From Clostridia bacterium (GTDB lineage Bacteria > Bacillota > Clostridia > Peptostreptococcales > Anaerovoracaceae), in NCBI GenBank assembly GCA_024689865.1, contig JAILDA010000083.1, positions 1 through 39,146 on the forward strand: DNA of 39,146 nucleotides, given 5' to 3'. This document shows, in pieces, positions 27,951 to 37,968 of the stretch. Each line of letters opens with the position of its first letter. Position 1 is the stretch's first letter. Position numbers and translations under genes: made by a program. Under the pieces are notes generated by a model. It did no database searches, was not told where the DNA came from, and saw only the letters and a list, made by a program, of their open reading frames with translations.

Positions 27951-29498
27951 TTACTCCCACTCCACCGTGGCCGGGGGTTTGCTCGTGATATCGTAGACGA
28001 CGCGGCCCACGCTGCGGACCTCGTTGGGGATGCGTGTGCCAACGTGCGCCAGAAGCTCGTAAGGCAGGCGCGTCCAGTCGGCGGTCATGAAGTCGTCCGT
28101 GGTGACGGAACGCAGGGCTACAGTGTATCCGTAAGTGCGCGCGTCGCCCATGACGCCTACGCTGCGGGTGTTGAGAAGCACTGCGAAGAACTGGCTGGCA
28201 GCCTCGGGGAGGCTGCCGGCAGCCGCGAAATACTCCACCTCCTCGCGGAATATGGCATCGGCTTCACGCAGGATGTCAAGCTTTTCGCGCGTGATCTCAC
28301 CCATTATGCGTATCGCAAGGCCGGGCCCCGGGAAGGGCTGGCGGCTGACGAGATACTCGGGAAGACCCAGCTCGCGGCCGAGCTGCCTTACCTCGTCTTT
28401 GAACAGCAGGCGCAGAGGCTCTAAGATCTCCTTGAAATCCACGAGATCCGGAAGCCCTCCAACGTTGTGGTGGCTCTTGATGACAGCGGCATCGCCGAGG
28501 CCGGATTCTATCACATCCGGGTATATGGTGCCCTGCGCGAGGTAGTCCACGCTGCCGATCTGCTTTGCGGCATCCTCGAAGACGCGGATGAACTCTTCTC
28601 CTATTATTTTTCTCTTGCGCTCCGGCTCTGCAACCCCCTTCAGACGCTCTAAAAAGCGCTCTGACGCATCTATTCCCATGAAGTTGATATTCCATTTCGA
28701 GAAGGCGTTTCGGACTTCAGAGGGCTCGTTTTTCCGCATCATTCCGTGGTCCACGAAGACGCAGGTGAGCCTGCTGCCCACCGCCTCGGCAAGAAGGGCG
28801 GCGCATACGGAGGAATCCACCCCGCCGGAAAGGGCAAGCAGCACTCTTCCGGAACCGATCTTTTCGCGCAGCTTTTCGACGGACTTTTTGCAGAAGTCGT
28901 CCATGCGCCAGTCCCGGGCGCATCCGCAGATGCCGAGTGCGAAATTGCGGAGCATGGCGGTGCCGAACTCGGTGTGCGTGACCTCCGGGTGGAACTGCAC
29001 TCCGTACAGTTTCTTTTCGGCGTTCTCCATTGCTGCGCAGGGGCAGGCGCCGGTGACCGCGGTAACAGCAAAACCCTCAGGGACTGTCCTGACGTAGTCG
29101 GTGTGGCTCATCCAGCAGACGCTCTCAGCCGGGATCCCTTTGAACAGGAGGCTTTCGCAGGCAGCCATCCTTACCGTGACCTTGCCATACTCGCTTTTTT
29201 CGGCTGCGGTGCATACCTGTCCGCCGGCCATCCACGACATGAGCTGATGACCGTAGCAGATGCCGAGCACCGGTATGCCAAGGCCTAAAACGGCCGGGTC
29301 GAAATGCGGCGACGCGGGATCGTAAACACTGTTAGGACCGCCGGTAAAGATGATCCCTTTGTACCCGGCGGCCTTTATTTCTTCTGGTGTTATGCTTTTG
29401 TACGGGATGACTTCGGCAAAGACGTTCTGCTCGCGGATACGCCGCGCTATCAGCTGGTTATACTGTCCGCCGAAATCCAGGACCAGTATCTTATCCAT
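27951..29498 (-). CDS. guaA: GMP synthase (glutamine-hydrolysing)
   Basis: Aminates XMP to GMP using glutamine and ATP. Length 515 residues. The N-terminal class I amidotransferase domain has the nucleophile Cys81 in GICYGHQL and the His/Glu triad in [11 protein letters not shown]. The central ATP-pyrophosphatase has LSGGVDSS near 224-231. The C-terminal dimerisation domain ends in PPATVEWE, as in the family. AAGGAG precedes the ATG, 11 bp after purB. It is the last gene of the glmS-purC-purA-purB-guaA run. IMP dehydrogenase (guaB) is not in the window. Confidence 0.97.
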   Translation of the reverse strand: MDKILVLDFGGQYNQLIARRIREQNVFAEVIPYKSITPEEIKAAGYKGIIFTGGPNSVYDPASPHFDPAVLGLGIPVLGICYGHQLMSWMAGGQVCTAAEKSEYGKVTVRMAACESLLFKGIPAESVCWMSHTDYVRTVPEGFAVTAVTGACPCAAMENAEKKLYGVQFHPEVTHTEFGTAMLRNFALGICGCARDWRMDDFCKKSVEKLREKIGSGRVLLALSGGVDSSVCAALLAEAVGSRLTCVFVDHGMMRKNEPSEVRNAFSKWNINFMGIDASERFLERLKGVAEPERKRKIIGEEFIRVFEDAAKQIGSVDYLAQGTIYPDVIESGLGDAAVIKSHHNVGGLPDLVDFKEILEPLRLLFKDEVRQLGRELGLPEYLVSRQPFPGPGLAIRIMGEITREKLDILREADAIFREEVEYFAAAGSLPEAASQFFAVLLNTRSVGVMGDARTYGYTVALRSVTTDDFMTADWTRLPYELLAHVGTRIPNEVRSVGRVVYDITSKPPATVEWE

Positions 29499-29509
29499 CA
29501 GTAAACTCC

Positions 29510-30925
29510 TTAAATGTCTATCTCCACGTTCCGGGTCTCTGCTTCCTTAAGAAGCGGCCTGATCTTCTCCAAAAGCGCGTCTACCTGCTGGGGGCACCTT
29601 CCTATGTAGAGCTTTGGATCCAGTACGCGCTCCATATCATCCGCGGAGAGCCCAAACTGCTTTTCCGCGGCAAGGCGTTCCAGAAGGTCGCAGTCTTCGC
29701 CGTTCTTCATCTTCGCAGTAGCTTCCATGGAGCACCTGCGTATTATCTCGTGCAGTTCCTGCCTGTCTCCGCCGCGCTTTACGGCCTCCATAAGGAGGTT
29801 TTCGGTGGCTATGAACGGCAGGTATTCGCGCACAGTCTTTTCTATTATCTTCTCGTTTACGTGCAGGCCGTCCGTTACGTTCTGCGCAAGGCGCAGCACC
29901 GCGTCCGCGCACAGGAAGCCCTCCGGAAGCGATATCCTGCGGTTTGCGGAATCATCCAGGGTGCGCTCAAGCCATTGAACGGAGGCTGTCATGGGTGCGT
30001 TTGCGGCGTCTGCCATAAGGTATCTTGAAAGGGAACAGATGCGTTCGCAGCGCATGGGATTTCTCTTGTATGCCATTGCGGAAGACCCTATCTGGTTCTT
30101 TTCGAAAGGTTCTTCCACCTGGCGGTCGTGCTGCAGCAGGCGTATGTCGTTCGCCATCCTGTACGCGCTCTGCGCTACAGAAGACAGGGCGTTCAGTATG
30201 CGGCTGTCTACCTTCCTTGGGTAGGTCTGCCCACAGACATCAAAGCACTCGGTAAAGCCGAAGTCCTCTGCCAGGGCTTTGTTCATGGCGTCTATCTTAG
30301 CGCTGTCGCCGTCGAACAGATCCATGAAGCTTGCCTCGGTTCCTGTGGTACCTCTGCATCCGAGGAACTTTATGTTCTCTATCGCGAAATCGATCTCCTT
30401 AAGATCCGAGAGGAAGTCCTGCATCCAAAGGGCTGCGCGCTTTCCAACGGTAACAAGCTGCGCGGGCTGGTAGTGGGTGTATCCCAGCGTCGGAAGATCC
30501 TTGTATTTTTCCGCGAACTCCGACAGCTGCTTTATTACCGAAAGGAGCTCCCTGCGAATGTACCTCAGAGCGTCCCTGTACAGGATAAGGTCCGCGTTGT
30601 CCGTTACGTAGCAGCTCGTGGCGCCCAGGTGTATTATCCCTGCTGCCGACGGAGCCGCCTTGCCGTAGGCGTAGACATGAGCCATAACATCGTGGCGCAC
30701 TTCTTTCTCCCGCTGCCTTACCACGTCGTAATCTATGTCCGTTACATGTGCCTCAAGCTCGTCCACCTGTTCCTGCGTTATCGGAAGGCCCAGAGCCTTC
30801 TCTTCCTTTGCAAGAGCCACCCAGAGCTTCCTCCACGTCTGGTAACGCGTATCAGCCGAGAAAAGCTTAAGCATGTATTCCGACGCGTAGCGCGATGCAA
30901 GCGGGGATTCGTAACTGTTTGTCAT
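29510..30925 (-). CDS. purB: adenylosuccinate lyase
   Basis: Releases fumarate from SAICAR and from adenylosuccinate, two steps of purine synthesis. Length 471 residues. The fumarase/aspartase superfamily signature [10 protein letters not shown] is at 281-290, and the catalytic His region is [11 protein letters not shown] near 147-156. AGGAG precedes the ATG. It follows purA by 18 bp and precedes guaA by 11 bp, so it is in an operon. Both of its substrates are made by neighbouring genes (purC and purA), and its product fumarate can be used by FumC at the left of the window. Confidence 0.96.
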   Translation of the reverse strand: MTNSYESPLASRYASEYMLKLFSADTRYQTWRKLWVALAKEEKALGLPITQEQVDELEAHVTDIDYDVVRQREKEVRHDVMAHVYAYGKAAPSAAGIIHLGATSCYVTDNADLILYRDALRYIRRELLSVIKQLSEFAEKYKDLPTLGYTHYQPAQLVTVGKRAALWMQDFLSDLKEIDFAIENIKFLGCRGTTGTEASFMDLFDGDSAKIDAMNKALAEDFGFTECFDVCGQTYPRKVDSRILNALSSVAQSAYRMANDIRLLQHDRQVEEPFEKNQIGSSAMAYKRNPMRCERICSLSRYLMADAANAPMTASVQWLERTLDDSANRRISLPEGFLCADAVLRLAQNVTDGLHVNEKIIEKTVREYLPFIATENLLMEAVKRGGDRQELHEIIRRCSMEATAKMKNGEDCDLLERLAAEKQFGLSADDMERVLDPKLYIGRCPQQVDALLEKIRPLLKEAETRNVEIDI

Positions 30926-30943
30926 GTCTTTCTCCTGTGCCTT

Positions 30944-32218
30944 CTATCTGTAGATGATGCTGTCCCTTTCCGGGCCGACGGAGATGTAGGTTATGGGGCA
31001 GTCTATGGCCTTTTCTATCATCTCTACGTAATCCCTGGCCTCCTTGGGAAGGTCCTCCCAGCGGCGGACGCCTGATATGTCGCGCTTCCAGCCCGGCACG
31101 TACTTTATTACCGGCTTTGCTTCGGGAAGCTTTGCGGGGAAGGGGAAACGGTCCGTTTCCGCACCGTCTATATTATAGCATACGCACACGGGTATTCTGT
31201 CCATGTAACTTAGCACATCCATCTTTGTGAGCGCTATTTTTGTGGCAGCTTGGACCTCTACGCCGTACTTTGTGGCAACAAGGTCTATGGGGCCTACTCT
31301 GCGTGCACGTCCGGTCTTGGCTCCGTACTCAAAGCCCTTTTCGCGAAGCTCGTCGGCTTCCTCTCCGAACATCTCGCAGACGAAGGGACCTTCTCCCACG
31401 CAGGTGGAATAAGCCTTGACCACGCCTATTACGTCCGAAAGCTTAAGCGAGGGGAGTCCGGACCCTACGGGAGCGTAGGCCGCCAGCGCGTTCGAAGAAG
31501 TTGTGTAGGGGTAGATGCCGTAGTCCAGATCCCTGAGAGCCCCCAGCTGGGCCTCGAAAAGAATCTTTTTGTCCTGCGCCTGCGCGTTCCGTAAGAACTC
31601 GCCTGTATCGCAGATAAAGGGCTTTATTTTGTCGCAGTAATCGGCAAGCCAGGCTTTAACTTCTTTCATTGTGTAGGCTCTGGCGCCGTACACTCTTGTA
31701 AGAGTAAGGTCCTTCCACTCAAGTATGGCCTCAAGATGGCCTTCCAGCTCTTCCGGGTAGAAGAGCTCTCCGGCCAGTATGGTCTTTTTCTGGTATTTGT
31801 CGGAATAGAAGGGCGCTATGCCTTGTTTCGTGGATCCGTATTTCTTGTCCGCAAGGCGCTGTTCTTCCAGCGCGTCCATATCCCTGTGCCAGGGCATCAA
31901 AAGCGAGGCTCTGTCGCTGATCTTAAGGTTATCCGGGGTTATCGCTATGCCTTTTGAGGATATCTCCTGCATCTCTTTCCAGAGGTTCTCGGGATCCAGG
32001 GCTACTCCGTTTCCGAGGATGTTTACAACACCGTCCCTGAATATCCCGGAGGGCAGCAGGTGCAGCGCGAACTTTCCCTTCTCGTTTACGACGGTATGTC
32101 CGGCGTTTCCTCCGCCCTGGTATCTTACGACAACGTCGTAGTCCTCGGTAAGGAGGTCCACCATGCGGCCTTTTCCTTCGTCGCCCCAGTTGATGCCTAC
32201 TATAGCGCAGTTTTTCAT
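30944..32218 (-). CDS. purA: adenylosuccinate synthetase
   Basis: Joins IMP and aspartate using GTP, first step towards AMP. Length 424 residues from the ATG at 32218, chosen for GGAGG 6 nt upstream (lying in the purC 3' end) and the family start. The GTP-binding GDEGKG is at 12-17, QGGGNAGHT is near 39-47, and the GPIDLVATKYGV region is near 300. It follows purC immediately and precedes purB, its partner for the next step. Confidence 0.97.
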   Translation of the reverse strand: MKNCAIVGINWGDEGKGRMVDLLTEDYDVVVRYQGGGNAGHTVVNEKGKFALHLLPSGIFRDGVVNILGNGVALDPENLWKEMQEISSKGIAITPDNLKISDRASLLMPWHRDMDALEEQRLADKKYGSTKQGIAPFYSDKYQKKTILAGELFYPEELEGHLEAILEWKDLTLTRVYGARAYTMKEVKAWLADYCDKIKPFICDTGEFLRNAQAQDKKILFEAQLGALRDLDYGIYPYTTSSNALAAYAPVGSGLPSLKLSDVIGVVKAYSTCVGEGPFVCEMFGEEADELREKGFEYGAKTGRARRVGPIDLVATKYGVEVQAATKIALTKMDVLSYMDRIPVCVCYNIDGAETDRFPFPAKLPEAKPVIKYVPGWKRDISGVRRWEDLPKEARDYVEMIEKAIDCPITYISVGPERDSIIYR

Positions 32219-32219
32219 G

Positions 32220-32942
32220 TTATGCCTCCGATATGTGTTCCTCAAGGCGCTTCATTATTTCGTGATAAGCGTCTTCCACGCCCCCCAGGTCGCGGCGGAA
32301 GCGGTCTTTGTCGAGTTTTTCTTTAGTTGCGCTGTCCCAGAGCCTGCAGGTATCCGGGCTGATCTCGTCCGCCAGGACTATGGTGCCGTCCGCAAGCTTT
32401 CCGAACTCCAGCTTGAAGTCCACCAGCGTTACTCCGCAGGAAGCCCAGAACTTTTTAAGCTCCTCGTTGATGCGGAATGCGTAGGTCTTTATGTCATTCA
32501 GTTCTTTTTCCGTTGCTATCTGAAGCGCAAGTATGTGGCAGTCGTTGATCAGCGGATCCGAAAGGGCGTCGTTCTTGTAGGAGAATTCTATGGTGGGGCA
32601 GGCCAGCAGCTTGCCTTCCTCTACGCCGTAGTGCTTTGCGAAGGACCCGGCAGCAATGTTGCGTACTATTACTTCGAGCGGAACGATGGACACGCGTTTT
32701 ACCAGGGTGTCCCGGTCGCTGAGCTCTTCCACGTAGTGTGTGGGAATTCCCTTTTTCTCCAGCAGCCTCATAAGGGCGTTGCTCATGCGGTTGTTGATGA
32801 TGCCTTTTCCGGCTATGGTGCCTTTCTTAAGGCCGTTGAAAGCGGTGGCGTCGTCCTTGTATGAAACTATAAGCAGCGAGGGGTCTTCGGTCGTGAATAC
32901 CTTCTTTGCTTTGCCTTCATACAGCTGTTCCTTTTTAGTCAT
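32220..32942 (-). CDS. purC: phosphoribosylaminoimidazole-succinocarboxamide synthase
   Basis: SAICAR synthetase, adds aspartate to CAIR with ATP in de novo purine synthesis. Length 240 residues. The N-terminus (LYEGKAKKVFTT) with the KAKK motif, VSYKDDATAF, and ADEISPDTCRLWD near 198-210 are all standard. The GGAGGG site is close to the ATG. It lies about 45 bp after glmS with no terminator, so it is probably in the same transcript. Its stop is 1 bp from the purA start. The intermediate enzymes between PurF and PurC (PurD, PurN, PurL, PurM, PurE) are not in the window. Confidence 0.96.
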   Translation of the reverse strand: MTKKEQLYEGKAKKVFTTEDPSLLIVSYKDDATAFNGLKKGTIAGKGIINNRMSNALMRLLEKKGIPTHYVEELSDRDTLVKRVSIVPLEVIVRNIAAGSFAKHYGVEEGKLLACPTIEFSYKNDALSDPLINDCHILALQIATEKELNDIKTYAFRINEELKKFWASCGVTLVDFKLEFGKLADGTIVLADEISPDTCRLWDSATKEKLDKDRFRRDLGGVEDAYHEIMKRLEEHISEA

Positions 32943-32987
32943 TTTTCCCTCCGTATTTATGAGATCCCAGCCGATAACAGACCGGTG

Positions 32988-34811
32988 TTATTCAACTGTA
33001 ACAGATTTAGCCAGGTTTTTAGGCTTGTCTATGTCGCATCCGTTTTCTTTTGCCACGTAGTAGGCCAGAAGCTGCAGGGGAACTATCTCCACGACTGCTG
33101 AGAACAGCGGATCTACCTTGGGAATGAACATCAGGTCGTCCGCCACGGATACTATCCTCTGGTTGTTTTTGAACGTAAGCGCAAGGACCTCTGCCCCTCT
33201 GGATTTTACCTCAATAATGTTGCTGAGAGTCTTTTCCATGATTGCCGGATTACAGCAGAGCGCAATTACAGGCGTGTGTTCCTCTATTAGCGCTATCGTT
33301 CCGTGCTTAAGCTCTCCGGCAGCATATGCTTCGGAATGCAGGTAGGATATCTCTTTCATTTTGAGAGCGCCTTCCAGCGATACCGCATAGTCCGTATTTC
33401 TGCCAATGAAGAACAAAGACTTGCTGGCGTGATACTTTCCCGCCAGAACGGGAATGGATGAGTTCATGTCTATGGCCTGCTGTATCATGCGGGGCAGGGA
33501 CTGCAGTTCCTTAACGTATCTCGGATAGTTATCGTCTTCGATCTTCATCATGTCCGCAAACCATACCGCAAGCATGCAAAGGACGGCCACCTGGGTAGTA
33601 TAGCCCTTGGTGGTAGCGACCGCGATCTCGGGCCCGGCCCATGTATAGACCACATTGTCGGCAAGCTTTGCGACAGTGCTTCCTACGACATTGACTATGG
33701 CAAGGGTCTTTGCTCCTCTGGACTTGCATTCCTTAAGGGCTGCAATGGTATCGGCCGTTTCTCCGGACTGGGAGATGACTATAAGGAGGGTATGGCTGTC
33801 TATCATGGGATCGCTGTAGCGAAGCTCGCTGGCAAGCTCCACCTCCACGGGGATGTGGCTTATCTTTTCCAGGGCGTATCTTGCCGCGCAGCCTGCGTAG
33901 TAGGCCGATCCACAGGCCGTGATGATTATTTTCCGTATCCTGAGCAGGTCTTTTGCCGTAAGCTTAAGTTCCTCGAATATTATCTTTCCGTCCTTTATCC
34001 TTGGCGAGATGGTCGCTTTTACGGCGCCGGGCTGTTCCATTATCTCCTTTAGCATGAAGTGCTCGTAGCCGCCTTTTTCCGCAGCCTGAACGTCCCAGAG
34101 TATGCGGCTGACCTTTTTCTCTACCGGCTTTCCAAGGCAGTCGAAGACCTTTACCGATCCTCCAGAAAGTTCCGCAAACTCGCCGTCTTCCAGGTAGATG
34201 ACGTTCCTGGTGTAATTTACGAGCGCCGTAACGTCGGATGCGAAATAGTTCTCGTCCACGCCCACGCCTAGTATAAGGGGGCTTGCCTCCCTTACAGCGT
34301 AGAGTTTTCCGGGCTCTTCCGAACAGATGACGCCCAGGGCGTAGGAGCCTCTAAGGCGGTTGGTGGTCCTTAAAAGGGCGTCGCGCATGTCCCCTTTGTA
34401 ATACATCTCTATGAGATGGACTATTACCTCAGTGTCGGTCTCACTGTCGAAGTGATATCCGTCTTTTATGAGTTCATCGCGCAGTGCGAGGTAGTTTTCT
34501 ATTATTCCGTTGTGAACGACCGCGAATCTGCCGTCGTTGCTCAGGTGAGGGTGGGCGTTCTCCTCCGTGGGAGCTCCGTGCGTTGCCCAGCGGGTATGAC
34601 CTATGCCTGCGGCTCCGGGGACCGCCGTTCCGTCGTGTGTCTTTTCGCACAGATTGGCGATGCGTCCGGTTACCTTGTTTACGGAAATGCTGCTGCCGGC
34701 CATGACTGCTATCCCGGCGGAATCGTAACCTCTGTATTCCAGCTTCTTAAGTCCATCCAGAAGGATGGGCGCTGCGCTCTGTTCACCTGTATATCCTACT
34801 ATCCCGCACAT
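32988..34811 (-). CDS. glmS: glutamine-fructose-6-phosphate aminotransferase (isomerising)
   Basis: Makes glucosamine-6-phosphate from fructose-6-phosphate and glutamine, the first step to peptidoglycan and UDP-GlcNAc. Length 607 residues from the ATG at 34811, chosen because processing must expose Cys2 (MCGIVGYTG) and AGGGG lies just upstream. The class II amidotransferase domain (1-240) carries GHTRWATHG; two SIS isomerase domains follow (about 285-600), with SQSGETADT and a final DKPKNLAKSVTVE. It has its own promoter (34889-34917), followed by an intrinsic terminator in the leader (34835-34871). No glmS ribozyme fits in the roughly 70-nt leader. Confidence 0.97.
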   Translation of the reverse strand: MCGIVGYTGEQSAAPILLDGLKKLEYRGYDSAGIAVMAGSSISVNKVTGRIANLCEKTHDGTAVPGAAGIGHTRWATHGAPTEENAHPHLSNDGRFAVVHNGIIENYLALRDELIKDGYHFDSETDTEVIVHLIEMYYKGDMRDALLRTTNRLRGSYALGVICSEEPGKLYAVREASPLILGVGVDENYFASDVTALVNYTRNVIYLEDGEFAELSGGSVKVFDCLGKPVEKKVSRILWDVQAAEKGGYEHFMLKEIMEQPGAVKATISPRIKDGKIIFEELKLTAKDLLRIRKIIITACGSAYYAGCAARYALEKISHIPVEVELASELRYSDPMIDSHTLLIVISQSGETADTIAALKECKSRGAKTLAIVNVVGSTVAKLADNVVYTWAGPEIAVATTKGYTTQVAVLCMLAVWFADMMKIEDDNYPRYVKELQSLPRMIQQAIDMNSSIPVLAGKYHASKSLFFIGRNTDYAVSLEGALKMKEISYLHSEAYAAGELKHGTIALIEEHTPVIALCCNPAIMEKTLSNIIEVKSRGAEVLALTFKNNQRIVSVADDLMFIPKVDPLFSAVVEIVPLQLLAYYVAKENGCDIDKPKNLAKSVTVE

Positions 34812-34834
34812 TTCTTTCCCCTGTTCCAAAAATG

Positions 34835-34871
34835 AAAAAGGCGTCTCTAAGCCAAAAAGCTTAAAGACGCC
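34835..34871 (-). terminator. attenuator-like terminator in the glmS leader
   Basis: On the minus strand GGCGTCTTTAAGC pairs with GCTTAGAGACGCC (13 bp, one G-T wobble) across a T-rich loop, then TTTTT. It lies about 11 nt after the predicted start of transcription and 24 bp before the glmS start, so it should stop most transcripts unless something prevents it. Confidence 0.85.
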
Positions 34872-34888
34872 ATTGCCTTTACAGATTT

Positions 34889-34917
34889 GTTATACTCCGG
34901 GCAAAGGCAGTTGTCAA
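34889..34917 (-). promoter_or_regulatory. glmS promoter
   Basis: TTGACA (34912-34917), 17 bp, TATAAC (34889-34894) on the minus strand, directly after the asnB stop (34938). Near-consensus, so glmS-purC-purA-purB-guaA can be transcribed independently of purF-asnB. Confidence 0.8.
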
Positions 34918-34937
34918 TCTAATTGTGTTCTTTGCAG

Positions 34938-36521
34938 TCACGATCCGCTCTCCCCGTAGTTCGAAAGCACTCTTGCCGAAGGATCGTTTACGTTGCAGCC
35001 TTCCCAGGACTTGTTGGGCATCCAGAAGTCCGCTATCATCTCTGACTGGCCGGGATAGTACTTTTCGAATATCTCCCGGTAGAGCAGGGATTCCTTGGTG
35101 AAAGGTCTGGCGTGGCTGTATTTGCCGCAAAGTGTTTGGAATTCTTCGTCCGTATATTTTGTCTCCGCGTATTCCTTAAGATAATCCACCATGGAATGAC
35201 CTACGGCGTCGGAGAAGGCTGCTTTTTCCCGCCAGAGTATGTTGTCCGGCAGATATTCCAGGCCTTCGAAAGCGTGGCGGAGCAGGTATTTCCCTTTGCT
35301 GTACTTGTTCATCTTCATCTCCGGATCCAGGCTCATGACGTACTTTACGAAGTCCAGGTCTCCGAAGGGAACGCGCGCCTCCAGCGAGTTGACCGATATG
35401 CAGCGGTCCGCGCGGAGCACGTCATACATGTGTATCTCGCGGATGCGCTTTTCGGCTTCTTTTTGGAACTCTTCGGCAGAAGGTGCGAAGTCCGTGTATT
35501 TGTATCCGAAGAGCTCGTCGGAGATCTCTCCGGTAAGTATCACCCTGATGTCAGTAAGTTCGTGTACGGCCTTGCATACAAGATACATGCCCATGCTGGC
35601 GCGTATCGTGGTAATGTCGTAGGTGCCCAGAAGCGCGATCAGCTCTTCCAGCGTACTTATGACTTCCTCCGGCGTCATATACACCTCGGTGTGGTCTGCG
35701 CCTATGAAGTCCGCGACCTGTTTTGCGTATTTAAGGTCTATTGCGTCCTCGCTCATGCCTATGGCAAAGGTCTTAATGGGCTCGTTGCTTTCTTTTGCCG
35801 CAATGGCGCAGACCAGGGAGGAATCCAGTCCTCCGGAGAGCAGGAATCCTACCTTCGCGTCGGAGACAAGGCGCTTCTTAACTCCGCATATAAGCTTTTC
35901 GCGTATGTTCCTGCATGCGGTCTCAAGATCGTCGCGGCAGATCTCATCGGCTTTGGTCATGTCCGCGTAGCGGTAAAAACTGCCGCCTTTCCAGTAGTGT
36001 CCGGGAGGGAAGGGCATTATCTTTTCGGTAAGGCCCACAAGGTTCTTTGCTTCGCTGGCGAAGATGACGGCGCCGCTCTCATCGTACCCGTAGTACAGCG
36101 GCCGTATTCCTATGGGGTCCCTCGCGGCGATGAACTCTCCGCTTTCCCCGTCGTATATGACGCAGGCGAATTCCGCGTCCATCATCGCGAACATGTCCGT
36201 GCCGTACTCGCGGAACATGGGGAGGATTATCTCGCAGTCGCTGTCGCTTTTGAATGTGTAGCCCTTTTGCTTCAGCTCCTCCCGCTGCTTTTCAAAGCCA
36301 TATAGCTCGCCGTTGCAGACGACGTAGCTCCCGTCCAGCTCGAAAGGCTGCATCCCTGAAGGCGTAAGGCCCATTATCGACAGCCTGCGGAAGCCCATAA
36401 GGCCTTTGCCGGTATCTATCACCCGGCTTCCGTCGGGACCTCTGGAAGCGGTCCTGTCCAGACTCTCCTGTATCTTTTCAGGCGGCACGTCCGCCTTGCA
36501 GTAGCTTATTATCGAACACAT
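34938..36521 (-). CDS. asnB: asparagine synthase B, glutamine-hydrolysing
   Basis: Makes asparagine from aspartate with glutamine and ATP. Length 527 residues. It starts MCSIIS with nucleophile Cys2, then a class II amidotransferase domain (RASRGPDG-like RTASRGPDGS at about 29-38, VVCNGELYGF near 88-97) and an ATP-pyrophosphatase domain with LSGGLDSS near 229-236. Synthetase motifs TGEISDELFGYKY and EARVPFGDLDFV are present. It starts 1 bp after the purF stop. It is a typical AsnB of the E. coli type, not the longer sporulation-type AsnO. Confidence 0.95.
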   Translation of the reverse strand: MCSIISYCKADVPPEKIQESLDRTASRGPDGSRVIDTGKGLMGFRRLSIMGLTPSGMQPFELDGSYVVCNGELYGFEKQREELKQKGYTFKSDSDCEIILPMFREYGTDMFAMMDAEFACVIYDGESGEFIAARDPIGIRPLYYGYDESGAVIFASEAKNLVGLTEKIMPFPPGHYWKGGSFYRYADMTKADEICRDDLETACRNIREKLICGVKKRLVSDAKVGFLLSGGLDSSLVCAIAAKESNEPIKTFAIGMSEDAIDLKYAKQVADFIGADHTEVYMTPEEVISTLEELIALLGTYDITTIRASMGMYLVCKAVHELTDIRVILTGEISDELFGYKYTDFAPSAEEFQKEAEKRIREIHMYDVLRADRCISVNSLEARVPFGDLDFVKYVMSLDPEMKMNKYSKGKYLLRHAFEGLEYLPDNILWREKAAFSDAVGHSMVDYLKEYAETKYTDEEFQTLCGKYSHARPFTKESLLYREIFEKYYPGQSEMIADFWMPNKSWEGCNVNDPSARVLSNYGESGS

Positions 36522-36522
36522 A

Positions 36523-37968
36523 TCAGTCCTCTGAGTGTATCTTCTTTTCGAACCGGTCTTTAGCGGATGAATCCGGTATTGCCGTAGGATACTCTCCGCT
36601 GAAACAGGCCGTGCATACGGTCCCGGAGCTGCCCGCCATCTGCATGGCGTGCTCCAGGCTGAGGTATCCGAGCGAGTCCGCGCCTATGATCCTTGCGATC
36701 TCGTCCGGTGTATGATGGTTAGCAATGAGGCCTTCGTCGCTGTCTATGTCCGTGCCGTAATAGCAGGGGGCTATGAACGGCGGCGCGCTCACCCGCATGT
36801 GGATCTGGGCCGCGCCGGCCTTTCTGAGCGTTTCTATGGTCCTTCGGCAGGTAGTTCCGCGTACTATGGAGTCGTCGATAAGGACGACCCGCTTGCCTTC
36901 CACGATGGCTTTTATCGGGTTAAGTTTAATGTCCACGCCGGACTCTCTCATGTCCTGGGACGGCGCTATAAAGGTCCGTCCTATGTACTTGTTCTTTGTA
37001 AAGCCTATGGCGTAGGGGATGCCGGAAGCGTTCGAGTACCCTATGGCGGCATCGAGTCCGGAATCAGGGACTCCTATCACGACGTCCGCGTCCACGGGAT
37101 GCTCCTGCGCAAGGAATGCTCCCGCCTGCTGGCGCGCAAGGCAGACGCTCCTTCCGTCTATTACGGAATCCGGTCTGGCAAAGTAAATGTATTCAAATAC
37201 GCAAAGTCTTTTGGGACATCTGCCGCAGCGGCTCTTGTCGGAGCTTATGCCTTTGCTGCTTATGGTAACTACTTCTCCGGGCTCTATGTCCCTTATGAAC
37301 TCCGCACCCGCGGCATCCAGCGCGCAGGTCTCGGACGCAAGGACCATGCCTCCGTCCGGGCGGCGTCCCATGCACAGAGGCCTGAATCCGTGCGGATCCC
37401 TTGCTCCTATGAGCTTGCTGGGCGATGAGATGACCAGAGAATACGCGCCTTCGAGTATGTCCATGGCTGAGGCCACAGCTTCTTCTATGCTGTTTTGCTT
37501 CAGCCTTTCCTGCACTATGATGTACGCGATCACCTCTGAATCCGTGGTGGTATGGAAGATGGATCCCTTATCCTCCAGCGCCTTTCTGAGCGTGGAGGAA
37601 TTGGTGAGGTTTCCGTTGTGCGCAAGAGCCATGCGGCCTTTTCTGTGGTTTATCAGCAAGGGCTGGATGTTGCGCCTGCTGTCGTCTCCGGTGGTAGCGT
37701 AGCGCACGTGTCCTACCGCTATCCCGCCTTCTCCCAGGGCTTCCAGCTTATCGTGCGAGAACACCTCGCTCACGAGTCCCAGCTCCCTGCAGGCCCGGAA
37801 GGTGCCGTCGTCGTTGACTACTATTCCGGCGCTCTCCTGGCCTCTGTGCTGCAGCGCGTACAGCCCGTAGTAGACCACCGGTGCAAGGGCGAAGGGTGTC
37901 CGGGACCATATCCCGAACACCCCGCATTCTTCGTTTATATGTCTGTCATTCAACGTCCTGAAGAGCAT
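36523..37968 (-). CDS. purF: amidophosphoribosyltransferase, Fe-S type
   Basis: Commits PRPP to purine synthesis using glutamine. Length 481 residues. A short propeptide (14 residues, ending NEE) is followed by the nucleophile Cys15 in ECGVFGI. The phosphoribosyltransferase domain has the PRPP loop VVLIDDSIVRGTT. Four cysteines in LCVFEYIYFARPDS, APCYYGTD and CTAC match the 4Fe-4S ligands of Bacillus subtilis PurF, a cluster that makes the enzyme oxygen-sensitive. The start overlaps the end of the amt-glnB gene by 23 bp, with GGAAGG upstream, so translation is coupled to the nitrogen sensor. The first purine gene is thus controlled from an ammonium-transport operon. Confidence 0.96.
   Translation of the reverse strand: MLFRTLNDRHINEECGVFGIWSRTPFALAPVVYYGLYALQHRGQESAGIVVNDDGTFRACRELGLVSEVFSHDKLEALGEGGIAVGHVRYATTGDDSRRNIQPLLINHRKGRMALAHNGNLTNSSTLRKALEDKGSIFHTTTDSEVIAYIIVQERLKQNSIEEAVASAMDILEGAYSLVISSPSKLIGARDPHGFRPLCMGRRPDGGMVLASETCALDAAGAEFIRDIEPGEVVTISSKGISSDKSRCGRCPKRLCVFEYIYFARPDSVIDGRSVCLARQQAGAFLAQEHPVDADVVIGVPDSGLDAAIGYSNASGIPYAIGFTKNKYIGRTFIAPSQDMRESGVDIKLNPIKAIVEGKRVVLIDDSIVRGTTCRRTIETLRKAGAAQIHMRVSAPPFIAPCYYGTDIDSDEGLIANHHTPDEIARIIGADSLGYLSLEHAMQMAGSSGTVCTACFSGEYPTAIPDSSAKDRFEKKIHSED

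Noticed and set aside
34812-34888. glmS ribozyme
   Set aside because: The leader is about 70 nt and mostly a terminator hairpin; the ribozyme core needs considerably more sequence and I see none of its conserved parts.
35112-36305. 397-codon open frame on the plus strand opposite asnB
   Set aside because: Covers conserved asnB domains in antisense, has no ribosome site or recognisable protein features.
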